In this document: one piece after another, positions 1-9,035 of the stretch
How positions within the stretch are numbered: position 1 is the first letter of the stretch
Layout: the number at the start of each line of letters is the position of its first letter
DNA from: Cellulomonas sp. Root485
GTDB taxonomy: Bacteria; Actinomycetota; Actinomycetes; Actinomycetales; Cellulomonadaceae
DNA: 64,000 bases
Direction: 5' to 3'
Assembly: GCF_001426705.1 (NCBI RefSeq)
Contig: NZ_LMFC01000001.1
Span: forward strand, 547,789 to 611,788
Notes under the pieces: model-generated
Seen by the model: only the letters and a program-made list of their open reading frames with translations
What the model was told of the DNA's origin: nothing
Database searches by the model: none
Made by a program: the position numbers and the translations under genes

Positions 1-81
1 GCGAACCCTCCGACCAAGCTCTTCGGCGAGCTCACCGCCCAGCACACGCGTCGCATGAGCCGCCTCGGCCTGACGGCCTGA
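1..81 (+). CDS. C-terminal end of a truncated gene, possibly ferritin-like
   Basis: An open frame enters from the left edge and stops at 79-81. Only the last 26 residues are visible; the final ten are HTRRMSRLGL followed by TA. The start lies outside the window. In related actinobacteria a ferritin-like (MiaE_2-type) protein or a DEAD-box helicase lies close to the DUF3107/TetR pair, and the helical, basic tail would suit a ferritin-like protein, but this is a guess from context. It converges on the DUF3107 gene across a strong hairpin. Confidence 0.5.
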   Translation, partial: ANPPTKLFGELTAQHTRRMSRLGLTA

Positions 82-90
82 CCGCACGAG

Positions 91-124
91 AGAGCCCCGC
101 ACGGATCGCTCCGTGCGGGGCTCT
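91..124. terminator. Bidirectional intrinsic-type terminator hairpin
   Basis: A perfect 15-bp inverted repeat (91-105 with 110-124) with a four-base loop sits between the end of the left-edge gene and the stop of the convergent DUF3107 gene. No long T tract follows, as is common in high-GC actinobacteria. It can serve both strands. Confidence 0.75.
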
Positions 125-136
125 GTGGTGCACCCG

Positions 137-361
137 TCAGATGTTGCCGAAGCCGACGCGGCCCTTGCTCTCGGAGCCGATCTCGACGTAGCCCAGGCTC
201 GCGGTCGGCACGATGACCCGACGGCCGCGCACGTCCACCAGCTCCAGGGCGGGCCGGCCGCTCAGGGCGGCGGCCACGGCGGCAGCGACCTCGTCCGGCG
301 TCTGGTCGGACTCGAGGCTGATCTCCCGAGGCAGGTTCTGCACGCCGATGGTGATCTCCAC
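137..361 (-). CDS. DUF3107 domain-containing protein
   Basis: Small conserved actinobacterial protein of 74 residues with the family signature IGVQNLPREI near the N-terminus and the ending YVEIGSESKGRVGFG; it resembles the mycobacterial TB9.4 type. Function is unknown. I chose the GTG at 361 because AAGGAG lies six bases upstream and the protein then begins MEITIGV like its homologues; an ATG two codons earlier (367) is possible but would overlap that ribosome binding site. It lies downstream of, and in the same direction as, the TetR gene, 93 nt away, and may be cotranscribed with it. Confidence 0.85.
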   Translation of the reverse strand: MEITIGVQNLPREISLESDQTPDEVAAAVAAALSGRPALELVDVRGRRVIVPTASLGYVEIGSESKGRVGFGNI

Positions 362-454
362 CGTCATCTCCTTCACGTCCTCACTCCACGCTGTGGTATT
401 TCGGGGGCCGTTCCCGGCTGCCACTGCCGGTGGGCGGTGGCACGTCGTCCGATC

Positions 455-1123
455 CTAGGCGTCCTCGTACTCGAAGTCGGGCCGGATCAGCGCGGACACC
501 CCGCCCCAGGCCAGCTGGGTGACCAGCTCGACGGTGCGCTCGGGTCCGGCGTCCGACGGCTGGCGCAGCCGGTACGTCGCAGCGCCCTGCGCCATGGAGA
601 TCAACGAGACGGCGAGCATGCTCGCGTCGTCGAGCGGCAGGGCTGTGACCTGCGACAGGACGACCGAGATGCGACGGGCCGCCTCGGACGACGCGTGCTC
701 GACCCGCGCGCGCACGTCGGCGTCGTGCGTGACGTCGGACTCGAAGAGGAGCGCGGACGACTCTCCTGCGCCCTCGACGAACATGATGTACGCCTCGACG
801 ATCGCGGCGATGACGTCGCGCCCGTCGCCCCGGCGCACCGGCCCCTGCTCGATCCCCGACACCGCGGCGTCGACCGCGACCAGCAGATCGGCTCCGTTCT
901 GGTCCACGACGGCGAGGTAGAGGTCGAGCTTGGAGGGGAAGTGGCGGTACAGGACGGGCTTGCTGACCTCGGCACGCTCGGCGATGTCGTCCATGGAGAC
1001 GTGGTGGAAGCCCTCGGAGGAGAAGAGCTCCTGGGCGATGCGCAGCACCTGGGCGCGGCGTTCGTCGCGAGCCATCCGCGGGCTGCGCGCCCGCGGGGTC
1101 GAGTCGTCTGTCCCGTCCGTCAT
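455..1123 (-). CDS. TetR/AcrR family transcriptional regulator
   Basis: 222 residues. The N-terminal HTH domain is clear (about residues 20-68: LRIAQELFSSEGFHHVSMDD, then IAERAEVSKPVLYRHFPSK), followed by an all-helical ligand-binding domain of normal TetR length. The start ATG at 1121-1123 has no Shine-Dalgarno sequence, but TACCAT lies exactly six bases upstream, so a leaderless mRNA is likely. It is divergent from the DUF3152 gene and precedes DUF3107, an arrangement also found in mycobacteria. The ligand is unknown. Confidence 0.9.
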   Translation of the reverse strand: MTDGTDDSTPRARSPRMARDERRAQVLRIAQELFSSEGFHHVSMDDIAERAEVSKPVLYRHFPSKLDLYLAVVDQNGADLLVAVDAAVSGIEQGPVRRGDGRDVIAAIVEAYIMFVEGAGESSALLFESDVTHDADVRARVEHASSEAARRISVVLSQVTALPLDDASMLAVSLISMAQGAATYRLRQPSDAGPERTVELVTQLAWGGVSALIRPDFEYEDA

Positions 1124-1129
1124 CCCGCG

Positions 1130-1135
1130 ATGGTA
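1130..1135 (-). promoter_or_regulatory. Leaderless -10 element of the TetR gene
   Basis: On the minus strand TACCAT is followed by six bases and then the ATG, the spacing expected when transcription starts on the first base of the start codon. A TTGACA also lies upstream on the minus strand but only 11 bases away, too close to be its -35 box. Confidence 0.5.
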
Positions 1136-1170
1136 GCCACGGGATGTGTCAAGGATGCGACGATGATCGG

Positions 1171-2106
1171 GTGACGACCCCGGATCCCCTCCGAACGGGC
1201 CAGGGACCGACGCGCGCGTCCCTGCGGCAGTCGGTCCGTCGTCGTCGACCCCGCCCGCGTCAGCGCAGGTCAGCCGGACTCGTCCTCCCGGCCGTCGTGG
1301 CGGCCGTCGGGCTCACGCTCGGCGCCGGCAGCGCGCTCTGGGCCGCGGACGCCCCGCAGACGGCGGCGCTGGTGGACGCAGCGATCGGGCCGTCGGCGGC
1401 TCCCGCCGAGACCGTCGACCGGGTCGGTTCGCAGAGCCGGTCGTCCAGCAGGCGTGACCTGCTCGTGCCGCAACCGGTGGACGCGCCCGTCGGGATGCTG
1501 CCGACGGACCCGCCGCCCGGCATCGTCGCCCTGCCCCCTGGCCTGACGGCCCAGGACGTCGCCGCTGGACTGCTCTCGCCCGAGGTCGTCGAGTCCGCGG
1601 CGGGCACGTTCAGCGCGGTCCCCGGCACCGACCCCGGCCCGGGTACCGGCGCGGTGCGCACGGTGCGGGTCGAGGTGGAGGACGGGCTCCTCGTGGACGG
1701 GCCGGCCTTCGCCGCGACGGTCATGGCGACCCTCAACGACGCACGCGGCTGGGGCGCCGACGGCTCGGTGTCGTTCGCGCGGACGGACGGCGACGCGGAG
1801 CTCCGCGTGATCCTGGCCTCCCCGGCGACGGTCGACGACCTGTGCGCACCCCTGGACACGGGCGGCGAGGTGTCGTGCGGCACCAACGGTCGTGCCGTCC
1901 TGAACCTGCGCCGGTGGGTGCAGGCGACGCAGGAGTACGGCGCCGACAAGTCGGGCTACCGGCAGTACCTGGTCAACCACGAGGTCGGGCACCTCCTCGG
2001 GCACCGGCACGAGCGGTGCCCCGGGGCCGGCCAGCCCGCACCGCTGATGCAGCAGCAGAGCTACAAGGCGGCCCCCTGCACGCCGAGCTCCTGGCCGTTC
2101 CCGTAA
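1171..2106 (+). CDS. DUF3152 domain-containing protein, zincin-like
   Basis: About 311 residues from the GTG at 1171. It has a basic N-terminal tail, one membrane-spanning segment (about residues 35-60, LVLPAVVAAVGLTLGAGSAL), a Pro/Ala-rich extracellular linker, and a C-terminal DUF3152 domain ending with the zincin motif HEVGHLLGH (residues 270-278) and an H-x-x-C segment. This indicates a membrane-anchored extracellular metallopeptidase-like protein; substrates are unknown. A longer frame opens at 1144 but would place the start inside the divergent promoter region. The same family lies next to the TetR gene in mycobacteria. Confidence 0.85.
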   Translation: MTTPDPLRTGQGPTRASLRQSVRRRRPRPRQRRSAGLVLPAVVAAVGLTLGAGSALWAADAPQTAALVDAAIGPSAAPAETVDRVGSQSRSSSRRDLLVPQPVDAPVGMLPTDPPPGIVALPPGLTAQDVAAGLLSPEVVESAAGTFSAVPGTDPGPGTGAVRTVRVEVEDGLLVDGPAFAATVMATLNDARGWGADGSVSFARTDGDAELRVILASPATVDDLCAPLDTGGEVSCGTNGRAVLNLRRWVQATQEYGADKSGYRQYLVNHEVGHLLGHRHERCPGAGQPAPLMQQQSYKAAPCTPSSWPFP

Positions 2107-2169
2107 CACGTCCACCGGTGCGCGCGGGTCGTGCGCCAGGGTGTCGGTGGCTCGTGATGGGATCGTCGC

Positions 2170-5100
2170 GTGACCGGCTCCCCGCACGCCCTGCGCCTCG
2201 TGCGACCGGCCTTCGCGGACGTCCCCGGTCACGGTGCCGGCGCCCTCGTGGAGCTGGATCCCGAGCAGGCTGCGGCGGTCGCCGCGAACGATCCCGCGGT
2301 GCTCGTGCTCGGTGCGCCGGGGACCGGCAAGACCACGGTCGCGCTCGAGACGGTCGTCGCCGCGGTCGAGGGGGGACTGTCCCCGGAGGACGTGCTGGTC
2401 CTCTCGTCGGGCCGGCGTGCGGCGGCGGACCTGCGGGACCGGGTGTCCGCGCGGCTGCGCCGGACGTCGGGCCGGCCGCTCGTGCAGACCGCGGCCGCGG
2501 CGGCGTTCTCGGTGCTCCGGGCGCGCGCGTCCCTCCTGGGCGACCCGGCCCCGACGCTGGTCTCGGGCGCCGAGCAGGACCTGCTGCTCGGTGACCTGCT
2601 CGCCGGCCACGCCGCCGGTGAGGGGGTGCCGCTCGCGTGGCCGCCCGAGGTCCGGCCCGACGTGCTCGGCCTGCGCCCCTTCCGCGACGAGCTGCGCGAC
2701 CTGCTCATGCGCGCGGCCGAGCGTGGCCTGACCCCGGTGGACCTCGCTGCTCTCGCCGACGCGCACCGCCGGCCCGCCTGGGCCAGTGCGGCGCGGCTGT
2801 ACGAGGAGTACCTCGACGTCGTGCAGCTGCGCGCCGGCACCCCCGACCTGGGGGCCAGGCTGGATCCGGCGGTCGTCGTCGACGAGGCCGCGCAGGCGCT
2901 GCTGACCTGGGAGGACGAGGTCTCCGGGGCGGTGCGCCCGCGCTGGCGGCTGGTCGTCGTCGACGACTACCAGGAGAGCACCTCGGCCACGGCCCGCCTG
3001 CTGCGGGTGCTCGCCGACGACGGCGCGCGGGTGCTGCTGCTGGCGGACCCGGACGCGGCCGTGCAGACGTTCCGCGGCGCGACGCCGTCGCTGGTCGGAC
3101 GGGCAGGGGTGCGGGGGCCGGGACCCGGCGAGCTCGGTGCGCGCACGATCGTGCTGCGCACCGCGTGGCGGCACGACGCCGGGCTGCGGGCGGTGGTCGG
3201 TCGGGTCGCGGAGCGCGTCGGTGCGGTCGGCGCCGTGCAGCACCGGAGGGCGGTCCCGGCCCGGCCCGGCGACGGGGACGTCCGGGTGGCCGTGCTGCCC
3301 AGCACGGCGCAGGAGGCGGCGTTCGTGGCGCACGCGCTGCGCAGCGCGCACGTCGAGCGCGGGGTGGCGTGGTCGCAGATGGCCGTCGTGGCGCGGTCCG
3401 GCGCCCAGGTGACCGCGCTGCGGCGCGCCCTGACGGGGGCGTCGGTTCCGGTGAGCGTGCTGGGCAGCGACGTGCCGTTGCGCGAGGAGCCGGCGGCGCG
3501 GCCGCTGCTGGACGCCATGCGTGTGTGCGTCGGCGCCGAGCCTCTCGACGCCGCCACCGCGGCGCGGCTGGCGTGCTCGCCGCTCGGTGGCCTCGACACG
3601 GTCGGTCTGCGCCGGGTCCGTCGGGCGTTGCGCGCCCAGGAGCTGGCGCAGGGGGGCGGTCGGACCAGCGACGCACTGCTCGTCGAGGCGCTCTGGTCCG
3701 GCGAGGTCACCGAGGTCCCGGGCGCGCGTCCGGTGGCCCGTCTGGCCCGGGTCCTCGAGGCGGGTCGGCGGGCTGCCGCCGTGGCGGGCGCCGACGCGCA
3801 GACCGTCCTGTGGGCGCTGTGGAGCGCGGCCGAGCAGGCCGAGCCGTGGCGCAGGTCCGCGCTCGCCGGGGGTGCGGCGGGGGAGCGGGCCGACCGTGAC
3901 CTGGACGCAGTGCTGGCGCTGTTCCGTGCCGCCGAGACGTTCGTGGACCGCATGCCCCGCTCGGCACCGGGCGCGTTCGTCGACTGGCTCCAGGCGCAGG
4001 ACCTCCCGTCGGACTCCCTGGCGGCCCGTGCTCGTCGCGAGTCCGTGCAGGTGCTGACGCCCGCGGGGGCCGCCGGCCGCGAGTGGGACCTCGTCGTCGT
4101 CGCGGGGGTGCAGGAGGGTGCGTGGCCGGACCTGCGGCTGCGGGACTCGCTCCTGGGTGCGCAGGCGCTGGTCGACGTCGTGGCCGGCCGCGCGGTGCCT
4201 GGCACGGCCGACGACGCCGAGACAGCGGCGGCCGCGCGGGACGCGGTCCTGGCCGACGAGCTCCGGTCGTTCGCCGTCGCGTGCTCGCGCGCCCGCCGCT
4301 CGCTGCTGGTGACGGCCGTGGACGACGTCGACCAGCAGCCGTCCCCGTTCCTCGAGCTCGTGGACCCGTCCGACGACGAGGGCGAGACCCGGCGCACGAG
4401 CGTGCCCGCGCCGCTGGACCTGCGCGGCCTCGTCTCGCAGCTGCGGGCGCACCTCGAGCAGGCCGTGGTCGACGGCCGCGAGCCCGACCCGGCGGCGGCG
4501 CGCACGCTCGCGCGACTGGCGACGGCCGACGTGCCCGGTGCGGACCCGGCGCAGTGGTACGGCCTCGCCGCACCGTCCAGCGACGCGCCCCTGTGGGACG
4601 CGGGCACCCGCGTGCCCGTCTCCCCGTCCAAGGTCGAGACCGCGCAGCGCTGCGCGTTGCGTTGGGCGCTGGAGGCCGCCGGTGGCACGTCGACCGCCAG
4701 CGGCGGCCAGAACCTCGGCACGCTGCTGCACGCGATCGCGCAGGAGCATCCGCAGGGCACCGAGGCCGAGCTGTCGGCGGCGCTCGACCGCAGGTGGGCG
4801 GAGCTCGGTCTCGGCACCGGCTGGCCGGCCCTGGCCACGCGGCGCAAGGCCGACACGATGGTGCACCGGCTCGCCGTGTACCTGCGCACCGCCGGCGAGC
4901 CGCTCCTGGTCGAGGGTGCGTTCGCCGTCGACACCGACCGGGCGTCGCTGCGCGGGTCGGTCGACCGCATCGAGCTGCTCGACGATGGCAGCGGGACGGG
5001 GCCGGTCGTGCGGGTCGTCGACCTCAAGACCGGCGCCAGCCCGCCCAGCGTCAGCAAGGCCGCCGAGAACCCGCAGCTGGGTGCCTACCAGCTCGCGGTC

Positions 5101-5373
5101 GACGCGGGCGCGTTCGACGGGCTCCCCGACGGGACGACGAGCGGCGGCGCGCAGCTCGTGTTCCTCGGCACGGGCGCCACCGCGGTGACCCGGTCCCAGG
5201 AGCCGCTCGGCCCCGAGGTCGACGGACCCAGCTGGGCGCGGACCATGGTCGACCAGGTGGCCGACAAGATGGCCGCGTCCACGTTCCAGGCGACCGCGAA
5301 CGACCTGTGCGACCGCTGCCCGGTCCGGCGCTCGTGCCCGGTCCGTGGCGAGGGCGGACAGGTGGTCGCATGA
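2170..5373 (+). CDS. adnA: AdnA-like helicase-nuclease subunit (UvrD/REP helicase with PD-(D/E)xK nuclease)
   Basis: 1067 residues from a GTG start, a size typical of AdnA. The N-terminal SF1 helicase has a Walker A GAPGTGKTT (K54) and a Walker B segment VVVDDYQE (D265-D266) in which the second acidic residue is Asp rather than the usual Glu. The C-terminal nuclease shows GSVDRIE (D932) and VVDLKTG (D951-x-K953). It carries the four cysteines of an AddB/AdnA-type iron-sulfur nuclease: C828, C1047, C1050 and C1056. With AdnB it should form the actinobacterial end-resection motor-nuclease that processes double-strand breaks. Its stop overlaps the adnB start (ATGA), indicating translational coupling. 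Confidence 0.92.
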   Translation: MTGSPHALRLVRPAFADVPGHGAGALVELDPEQAAAVAANDPAVLVLGAPGTGKTTVALETVVAAVEGGLSPEDVLVLSSGRRAAADLRDRVSARLRRTSGRPLVQTAAAAAFSVLRARASLLGDPAPTLVSGAEQDLLLGDLLAGHAAGEGVPLAWPPEVRPDVLGLRPFRDELRDLLMRAAERGLTPVDLAALADAHRRPAWASAARLYEEYLDVVQLRAGTPDLGARLDPAVVVDEAAQALLTWEDEVSGAVRPRWRLVVVDDYQESTSATARLLRVLADDGARVLLLADPDAAVQTFRGATPSLVGRAGVRGPGPGELGARTIVLRTAWRHDAGLRAVVGRVAERVGAVGAVQHRRAVPARPGDGDVRVAVLPSTAQEAAFVAHALRSAHVERGVAWSQMAVVARSGAQVTALRRALTGASVPVSVLGSDVPLREEPAARPLLDAMRVCVGAEPLDAATAARLACSPLGGLDTVGLRRVRRALRAQELAQGGGRTSDALLVEALWSGEVTEVPGARPVARLARVLEAGRRAAAVAGADAQTVLWALWSAAEQAEPWRRSALAGGAAGERADRDLDAVLALFRAAETFVDRMPRSAPGAFVDWLQAQDLPSDSLAARARRESVQVLTPAGAAGREWDLVVVAGVQEGAWPDLRLRDSLLGAQALVDVVAGRAVPGTADDAETAAAARDAVLADELRSFAVACSRARRSLLVTAVDDVDQQPSPFLELVDPSDDEGETRRTSVPAPLDLRGLVSQLRAHLEQAVVDGREPDPAAARTLARLATADVPGADPAQWYGLAAPSSDAPLWDAGTRVPVSPSKVETAQRCALRWALEAAGGTSTASGGQNLGTLLHAIAQEHPQGTEAELSAALDRRWAELGLGTGWPALATRRKADTMVHRLAVYLRTAGEPLLVEGAFAVDTDRASLRGSVDRIELLDDGSGTGPVVRVVDLKTGASPPSVSKAAENPQLGAYQLAVDAGAFDGLPDGTTSGGAQLVFLGTGATAVTRSQEPLGPEVDGPSWARTMVDQVADKMAASTFQATANDLCDRCPVRRSCPVRGEGGQVVA

Positions 5374-8300
5374 CGCTGTCCGCGGCACAGATCGCTGCCC
5401 TGGTCGGGCAGCCGCCGCCCACCCCCGAGCAGCGCGTCGTGATCGAGGCGCCGTTCGGACCGTCGCTCGTCGTGGCGGGTGCCGGGTCGGGCAAGACGGA
5501 GACGATGGCCGCGCGGGTCGTCTGGCTGCTGGCCAACGGCATCGTCGAGCCCGACCAGGTGCTCGGCCTGACGTTCACCCGCAAGGCCGCCGGCGAGCTC
5601 GCGGAGCGTGTGCGCAAGCGTCTGCGCACGCTCGCCCGGGCGGCGGCGGCCGAGGGAGTGACGCTCGGGGGCACGGTCGACGCGGCACGGACCGACGGGC
5701 TGGCGGGCCTCGCGCGGCCGACGATCTCCACGTACAACTCCTACGCGGCCTCCCTCGTGTCCGACCACGCGCTGCGGCTCGGCCTCGACCCGTCTGCGCG
5801 GCTGCTCGGCGAGGCCGCGCAGTGGCAGCTGGCCTCCGAGGTGGTCGAGGCATGGAGCGACGACCTCGACACCGACGCCGCGACCTCCACGGTGATCGAG
5901 GCGGTGCTCGTCCTGTCAGGTGCGCTGGACGAGCACCTGCTCGACGCGGCCCAGGCCCGGTCCGGGATCGAGTCGATCCTCGAGGCGCTCGCCGCGACGC
6001 CGCCGGGCACGCCGCCGCGCGAGCCGTACGCGGAGGTCAAGAAGCTGCTGCGGTCGCTGGGGGAGCGCGTGCGCGTCCTCGAGCTCGTCGCCGAGTACCG
6101 CGCCCGCAAGCGCGCCGCCGACGCGATCGACTTCGGGGACCAGGTGGCGCTCGCGGCCCGGCTCGCGCTCGACGTGCCCGAGGTCGGCGCCGGAGAGCGG
6201 CAGCGGTTCCGGGTGGTGCTGCTCGACGAGTACCAGGACACGTCCTACGCGCAGCTGACCCTGCTCGGCGCACTGTTCGGCGGCGGGCACCCGGTGACGG
6301 CGGTGGGAGACCCGAACCAGTCGATCTACGGGTGGCGTGGAGCGAGCGCGGGCGGCCTGGAGGGCTTCCCGACGTCCTTCCCGCAGGTCCATGCCGACGG
6401 CTCGCGCGCGCCGGCCGACGTGCACCAGCTGTCCACGTCCTGGCGCAACGACCGTCTGATCCTCGCGGCGGCCAACCACGTCGCCACCCCCCTGCGCGCG
6501 TCGGCGACCCGCGTGGCGGTGCCGGTGCTCGCCGCCCGTCCCGGCGCCGGCGAGGGCCGTGTGCACGCCCACGTCGCCGAGACCGTCGAGGACGAGGCGC
6601 GTGCCGTCGCGCGGTTCGTCCGCGACCGCTGGCAGCCGGCCGGGCCGGGCCGCGACCGGGTCACCGCCGCCGTGCTCTGCCGGAAGCGGTCGCAGTTCGA
6701 GACCCTGCGTCGGGCCCTGCGCGACGCAGGGCTGCCGGTCGAGGTCGTCGGCCTCGGCGGGCTGCTGTCCGCGCCCGAGGTGGTCGACCTGGTGGCCCTC
6801 CTGCAGACCGCGCACGACCCGTCGCGCGGCGACGCGCTCATGCGCCTGCTCACCGGCGCCCGCACGCGGCTCGGCGCGTCCGACCTGCACGCGCTCGCGG
6901 CCTGGTCCGGCGAGCTGGCCGCGCGGCACGGTGGCAGCACGCGGACCCGCGGTCGCCGGCCGGAGGTCGACGTGTCCGCCGGCGCTGACCTCTCCGCCGC
7001 CAGTGCCGACGCGTCCGCCGACGTGGTCGTCGAGGCCGACGCGGTCGACGAGCGCAGCATCGTGGACGCGCTCGACGCGATCACGGAGCTCCCCGCCGAG
7101 GGCTGGACCAGCCGCGGCGGGCGGACCCTCAGTGCGGTCGGCCGGGCGCGGCTGGCGGACCTCGCCCTGACGCTGCGGGCGTTGCGCGCGCACAGCTACC
7201 TGTCGGTGCCCGAGCTGGTCGGTGAGGCGGAGCGGCTGCTGGGGCTCGACATCGAGGTCGCCGCGCGCGCACGGACCTCGCCGGGCCGGGCGCGCGCGCA
7301 GCTGGACGCGTTCCGGGACGTCGCCGTCGAGTTCGCCCGGTCCGCCGACCACCCGAACCTCGGCGGCTTCCTCGCCTGGCTGGAGGCGGCCGACACCCGG
7401 GAGAACGGCCTCGACATGCCGGTATCCGAGCCGGATCCCGACGCCGTCCAGCTCATCACCGTGCACGCGGCCAAGGGCCTCGAGTGGGACGTCGTCGCGG
7501 TCGCGGGCCTGGTCGACGGCGGTCTGCCGGCGACGGCGACCCAGGGCAAGGACGGCCCGAAGGACTCGGCGTGGCTGACCGGCCTCGGCTCGTTGCCGTA
7601 CCCGCTGCGCGGCGACCGCCACGACCTGCCGGTCTTCGCGTACGCCGGTGCGGAGGACCCCAAGGAGCTGGAGGAGCGACGCAAGCAGTTCGTCCTCGAC
7701 GCCGGCGACCACCAGGTCGCCGAGGAACGTCGTCTCGTCTACGTCGCGCTGACCCGCGCCCGCTCCGACCTGCTCCTCACCGCGGCGTGGTGGGGTGACG
7801 GCACCCGCGTGCGCAAGGTCTCCGTGTTCCTCACCGAGCTCGCCGAGGCCGGGCTCGTCGAGTCGGGCGGCTGGGACGAGGTGCCCGACGAGAACGGCAC
7901 CAACCCACGCGCCTCGCTCGTGCTCAGCGCGACCTGGCCCGCGGACCCCTTCGGTGCCGAGGTCGGGCCGAGCCGCCGCACGCACGTCGAGGAGGCCGCC
8001 GCGCGCGTCCGCGAGGCGATGGCGGCGTACGACGAGTCGACCGTCGTCGACGGTTCGTCCCCGACCGAGCCGACCGACGCGCACCCGTGGGACGTGCTCG
8101 CCGACCGGCTGCTCGCCGAGCGCGAGCGGGTGCGCAGACCCTCCGGCGACGTCGAGCTCCCGGCGCACCTGTCGGCATCGGCGCTGGTCAGGCTGGAGAG
8201 CGACCCGGGGGAGTTCGCGCAGCACCTGCGCCGACCGGTGCCGGCCGAACCGTCCCCGCAGGCTCGCCGGGGCACCCGCTTCCACGCGTGGGTCGAGGGC

Positions 8301-8933
8301 TGGTACGGCAGCGCCTCCCTGGTGGACGTGGACGCGCTGCCGGGCGCGGACGACGACTCGGCGACCCTCGACGTCGACGAGCAGGCGCTCCGGGACGCGT
8401 TCCTGGCGACCGAGTGGGCGGACCGGTCGCCCGTGGCGGTCGAGGTGGACATCGAGATCTCGGTCGACGGCTACGTGCTGCGCTCCCGCATCGACGCGGT
8501 CTTCCCCGACCCCGACGCGGACGGCGCCGAGCAGCCTGCCGTGGTCGTCGTCGACTGGAAGACCGGCGCCCCGCCGAAGGACGACGCCGCGCGGGCGTCC
8601 CGCGAGCTCCAGCTCGCCGTCTACCGGCTCGCGTGGTCGCGCTGGACCGGCACCCCGCTCGACCGGGTGCGCGCGGCGTTCTGCTACGTCGGTGCGGGCG
8701 CGACCGTGTACCCGGAGCGGCTGCTCGACGAGGCCGAGATCACCGCCCTGCTGCGCACCGCGACGCAGGCCCAGGACGCGCAGGCCGTCGGCGCGGTCGA
8801 ACCGAGGCCCAACCGGCGGGGATCGAGGACGAACGCGCCTACCGGCCGCCGCCCGGGGTGGGAGGGCGCGAAGGCCCGTCCGCCGCGCCGGACGTCACAA
8901 CCGGCCGCCCCCACGCTCTTCGACGCCGACTGA
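5370..8933 (+). CDS. adnB: AdnB-like helicase-nuclease subunit
   Basis: 1187 residues from the ATG at 5370, which overlaps the adnA stop by four bases. The motor has Walker A GAGSGKTET (K42) and a canonical Walker B DEYQD (286-290); the C-terminal nuclease has RSRIDAVFP (D1042) and VVDWKTG (D1062-x-K1064). In the characterised mycobacterial complex AdnB carries the leading 3'-5' motor, which fits the intact motifs here. A low-complexity Ala/Asp insert (about residues 530-560) lies inside the helicase region. The frame is open far upstream (to 4083) only because of GC bias; the ATGA overlap fixes the start. Confidence 0.93.
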   Translation: MTLSAAQIAALVGQPPPTPEQRVVIEAPFGPSLVVAGAGSGKTETMAARVVWLLANGIVEPDQVLGLTFTRKAAGELAERVRKRLRTLARAAAAEGVTLGGTVDAARTDGLAGLARPTISTYNSYAASLVSDHALRLGLDPSARLLGEAAQWQLASEVVEAWSDDLDTDAATSTVIEAVLVLSGALDEHLLDAAQARSGIESILEALAATPPGTPPREPYAEVKKLLRSLGERVRVLELVAEYRARKRAADAIDFGDQVALAARLALDVPEVGAGERQRFRVVLLDEYQDTSYAQLTLLGALFGGGHPVTAVGDPNQSIYGWRGASAGGLEGFPTSFPQVHADGSRAPADVHQLSTSWRNDRLILAAANHVATPLRASATRVAVPVLAARPGAGEGRVHAHVAETVEDEARAVARFVRDRWQPAGPGRDRVTAAVLCRKRSQFETLRRALRDAGLPVEVVGLGGLLSAPEVVDLVALLQTAHDPSRGDALMRLLTGARTRLGASDLHALAAWSGELAARHGGSTRTRGRRPEVDVSAGADLSAASADASADVVVEADAVDERSIVDALDAITELPAEGWTSRGGRTLSAVGRARLADLALTLRALRAHSYLSVPELVGEAERLLGLDIEVAARARTSPGRARAQLDAFRDVAVEFARSADHPNLGGFLAWLEAADTRENGLDMPVSEPDPDAVQLITVHAAKGLEWDVVAVAGLVDGGLPATATQGKDGPKDSAWLTGLGSLPYPLRGDRHDLPVFAYAGAEDPKELEERRKQFVLDAGDHQVAEERRLVYVALTRARSDLLLTAAWWGDGTRVRKVSVFLTELAEAGLVESGGWDEVPDENGTNPRASLVLSATWPADPFGAEVGPSRRTHVEEAAARVREAMAAYDESTVVDGSSPTEPTDAHPWDVLADRLLAERERVRRPSGDVELPAHLSASALVRLESDPGEFAQHLRRPVPAEPSPQARRGTRFHAWVEGWYGSASLVDVDALPGADDDSATLDVDEQALRDAFLATEWADRSPVAVEVDIEISVDGYVLRSRIDAVFPDPDADGAEQPAVVVVDWKTGAPPKDDAARASRELQLAVYRLAWSRWTGTPLDRVRAAFCYVGAGATVYPERLLDEAEITALLRTATQAQDAQAVGAVEPRPNRRGSRTNAPTGRRPGWEGAKARPPRRTSQPAAPTLFDAD

Positions 8934-9035
8934 GCAGGTTCGCTGCCAGGGCCGCGCGGCACGGGCCCCCGCGACTCCCTCGCACGTCGCCCCCGTCATC
9001 ACGGGGCTCGGCACCCGGATGCCCCCCCACACGGC

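Noticed and set aside
4083-5369. Apparent N-terminal extension of AdnB
   Set aside because: It runs out of frame through adnA; the ATGA junction at 5370 sets the real start.
1270-5388. 1372-residue minus-strand open frame antisense to DUF3152 and adnA
   Set aside because: Composition is Arg/Gly/Ala-rich without domains; it is a GC-bias shadow of two certain genes.
8990-9007. Terminator between adnB and the phosphatase gene
   Set aside because: Only a 6-bp stem with no T run; too weak to call.
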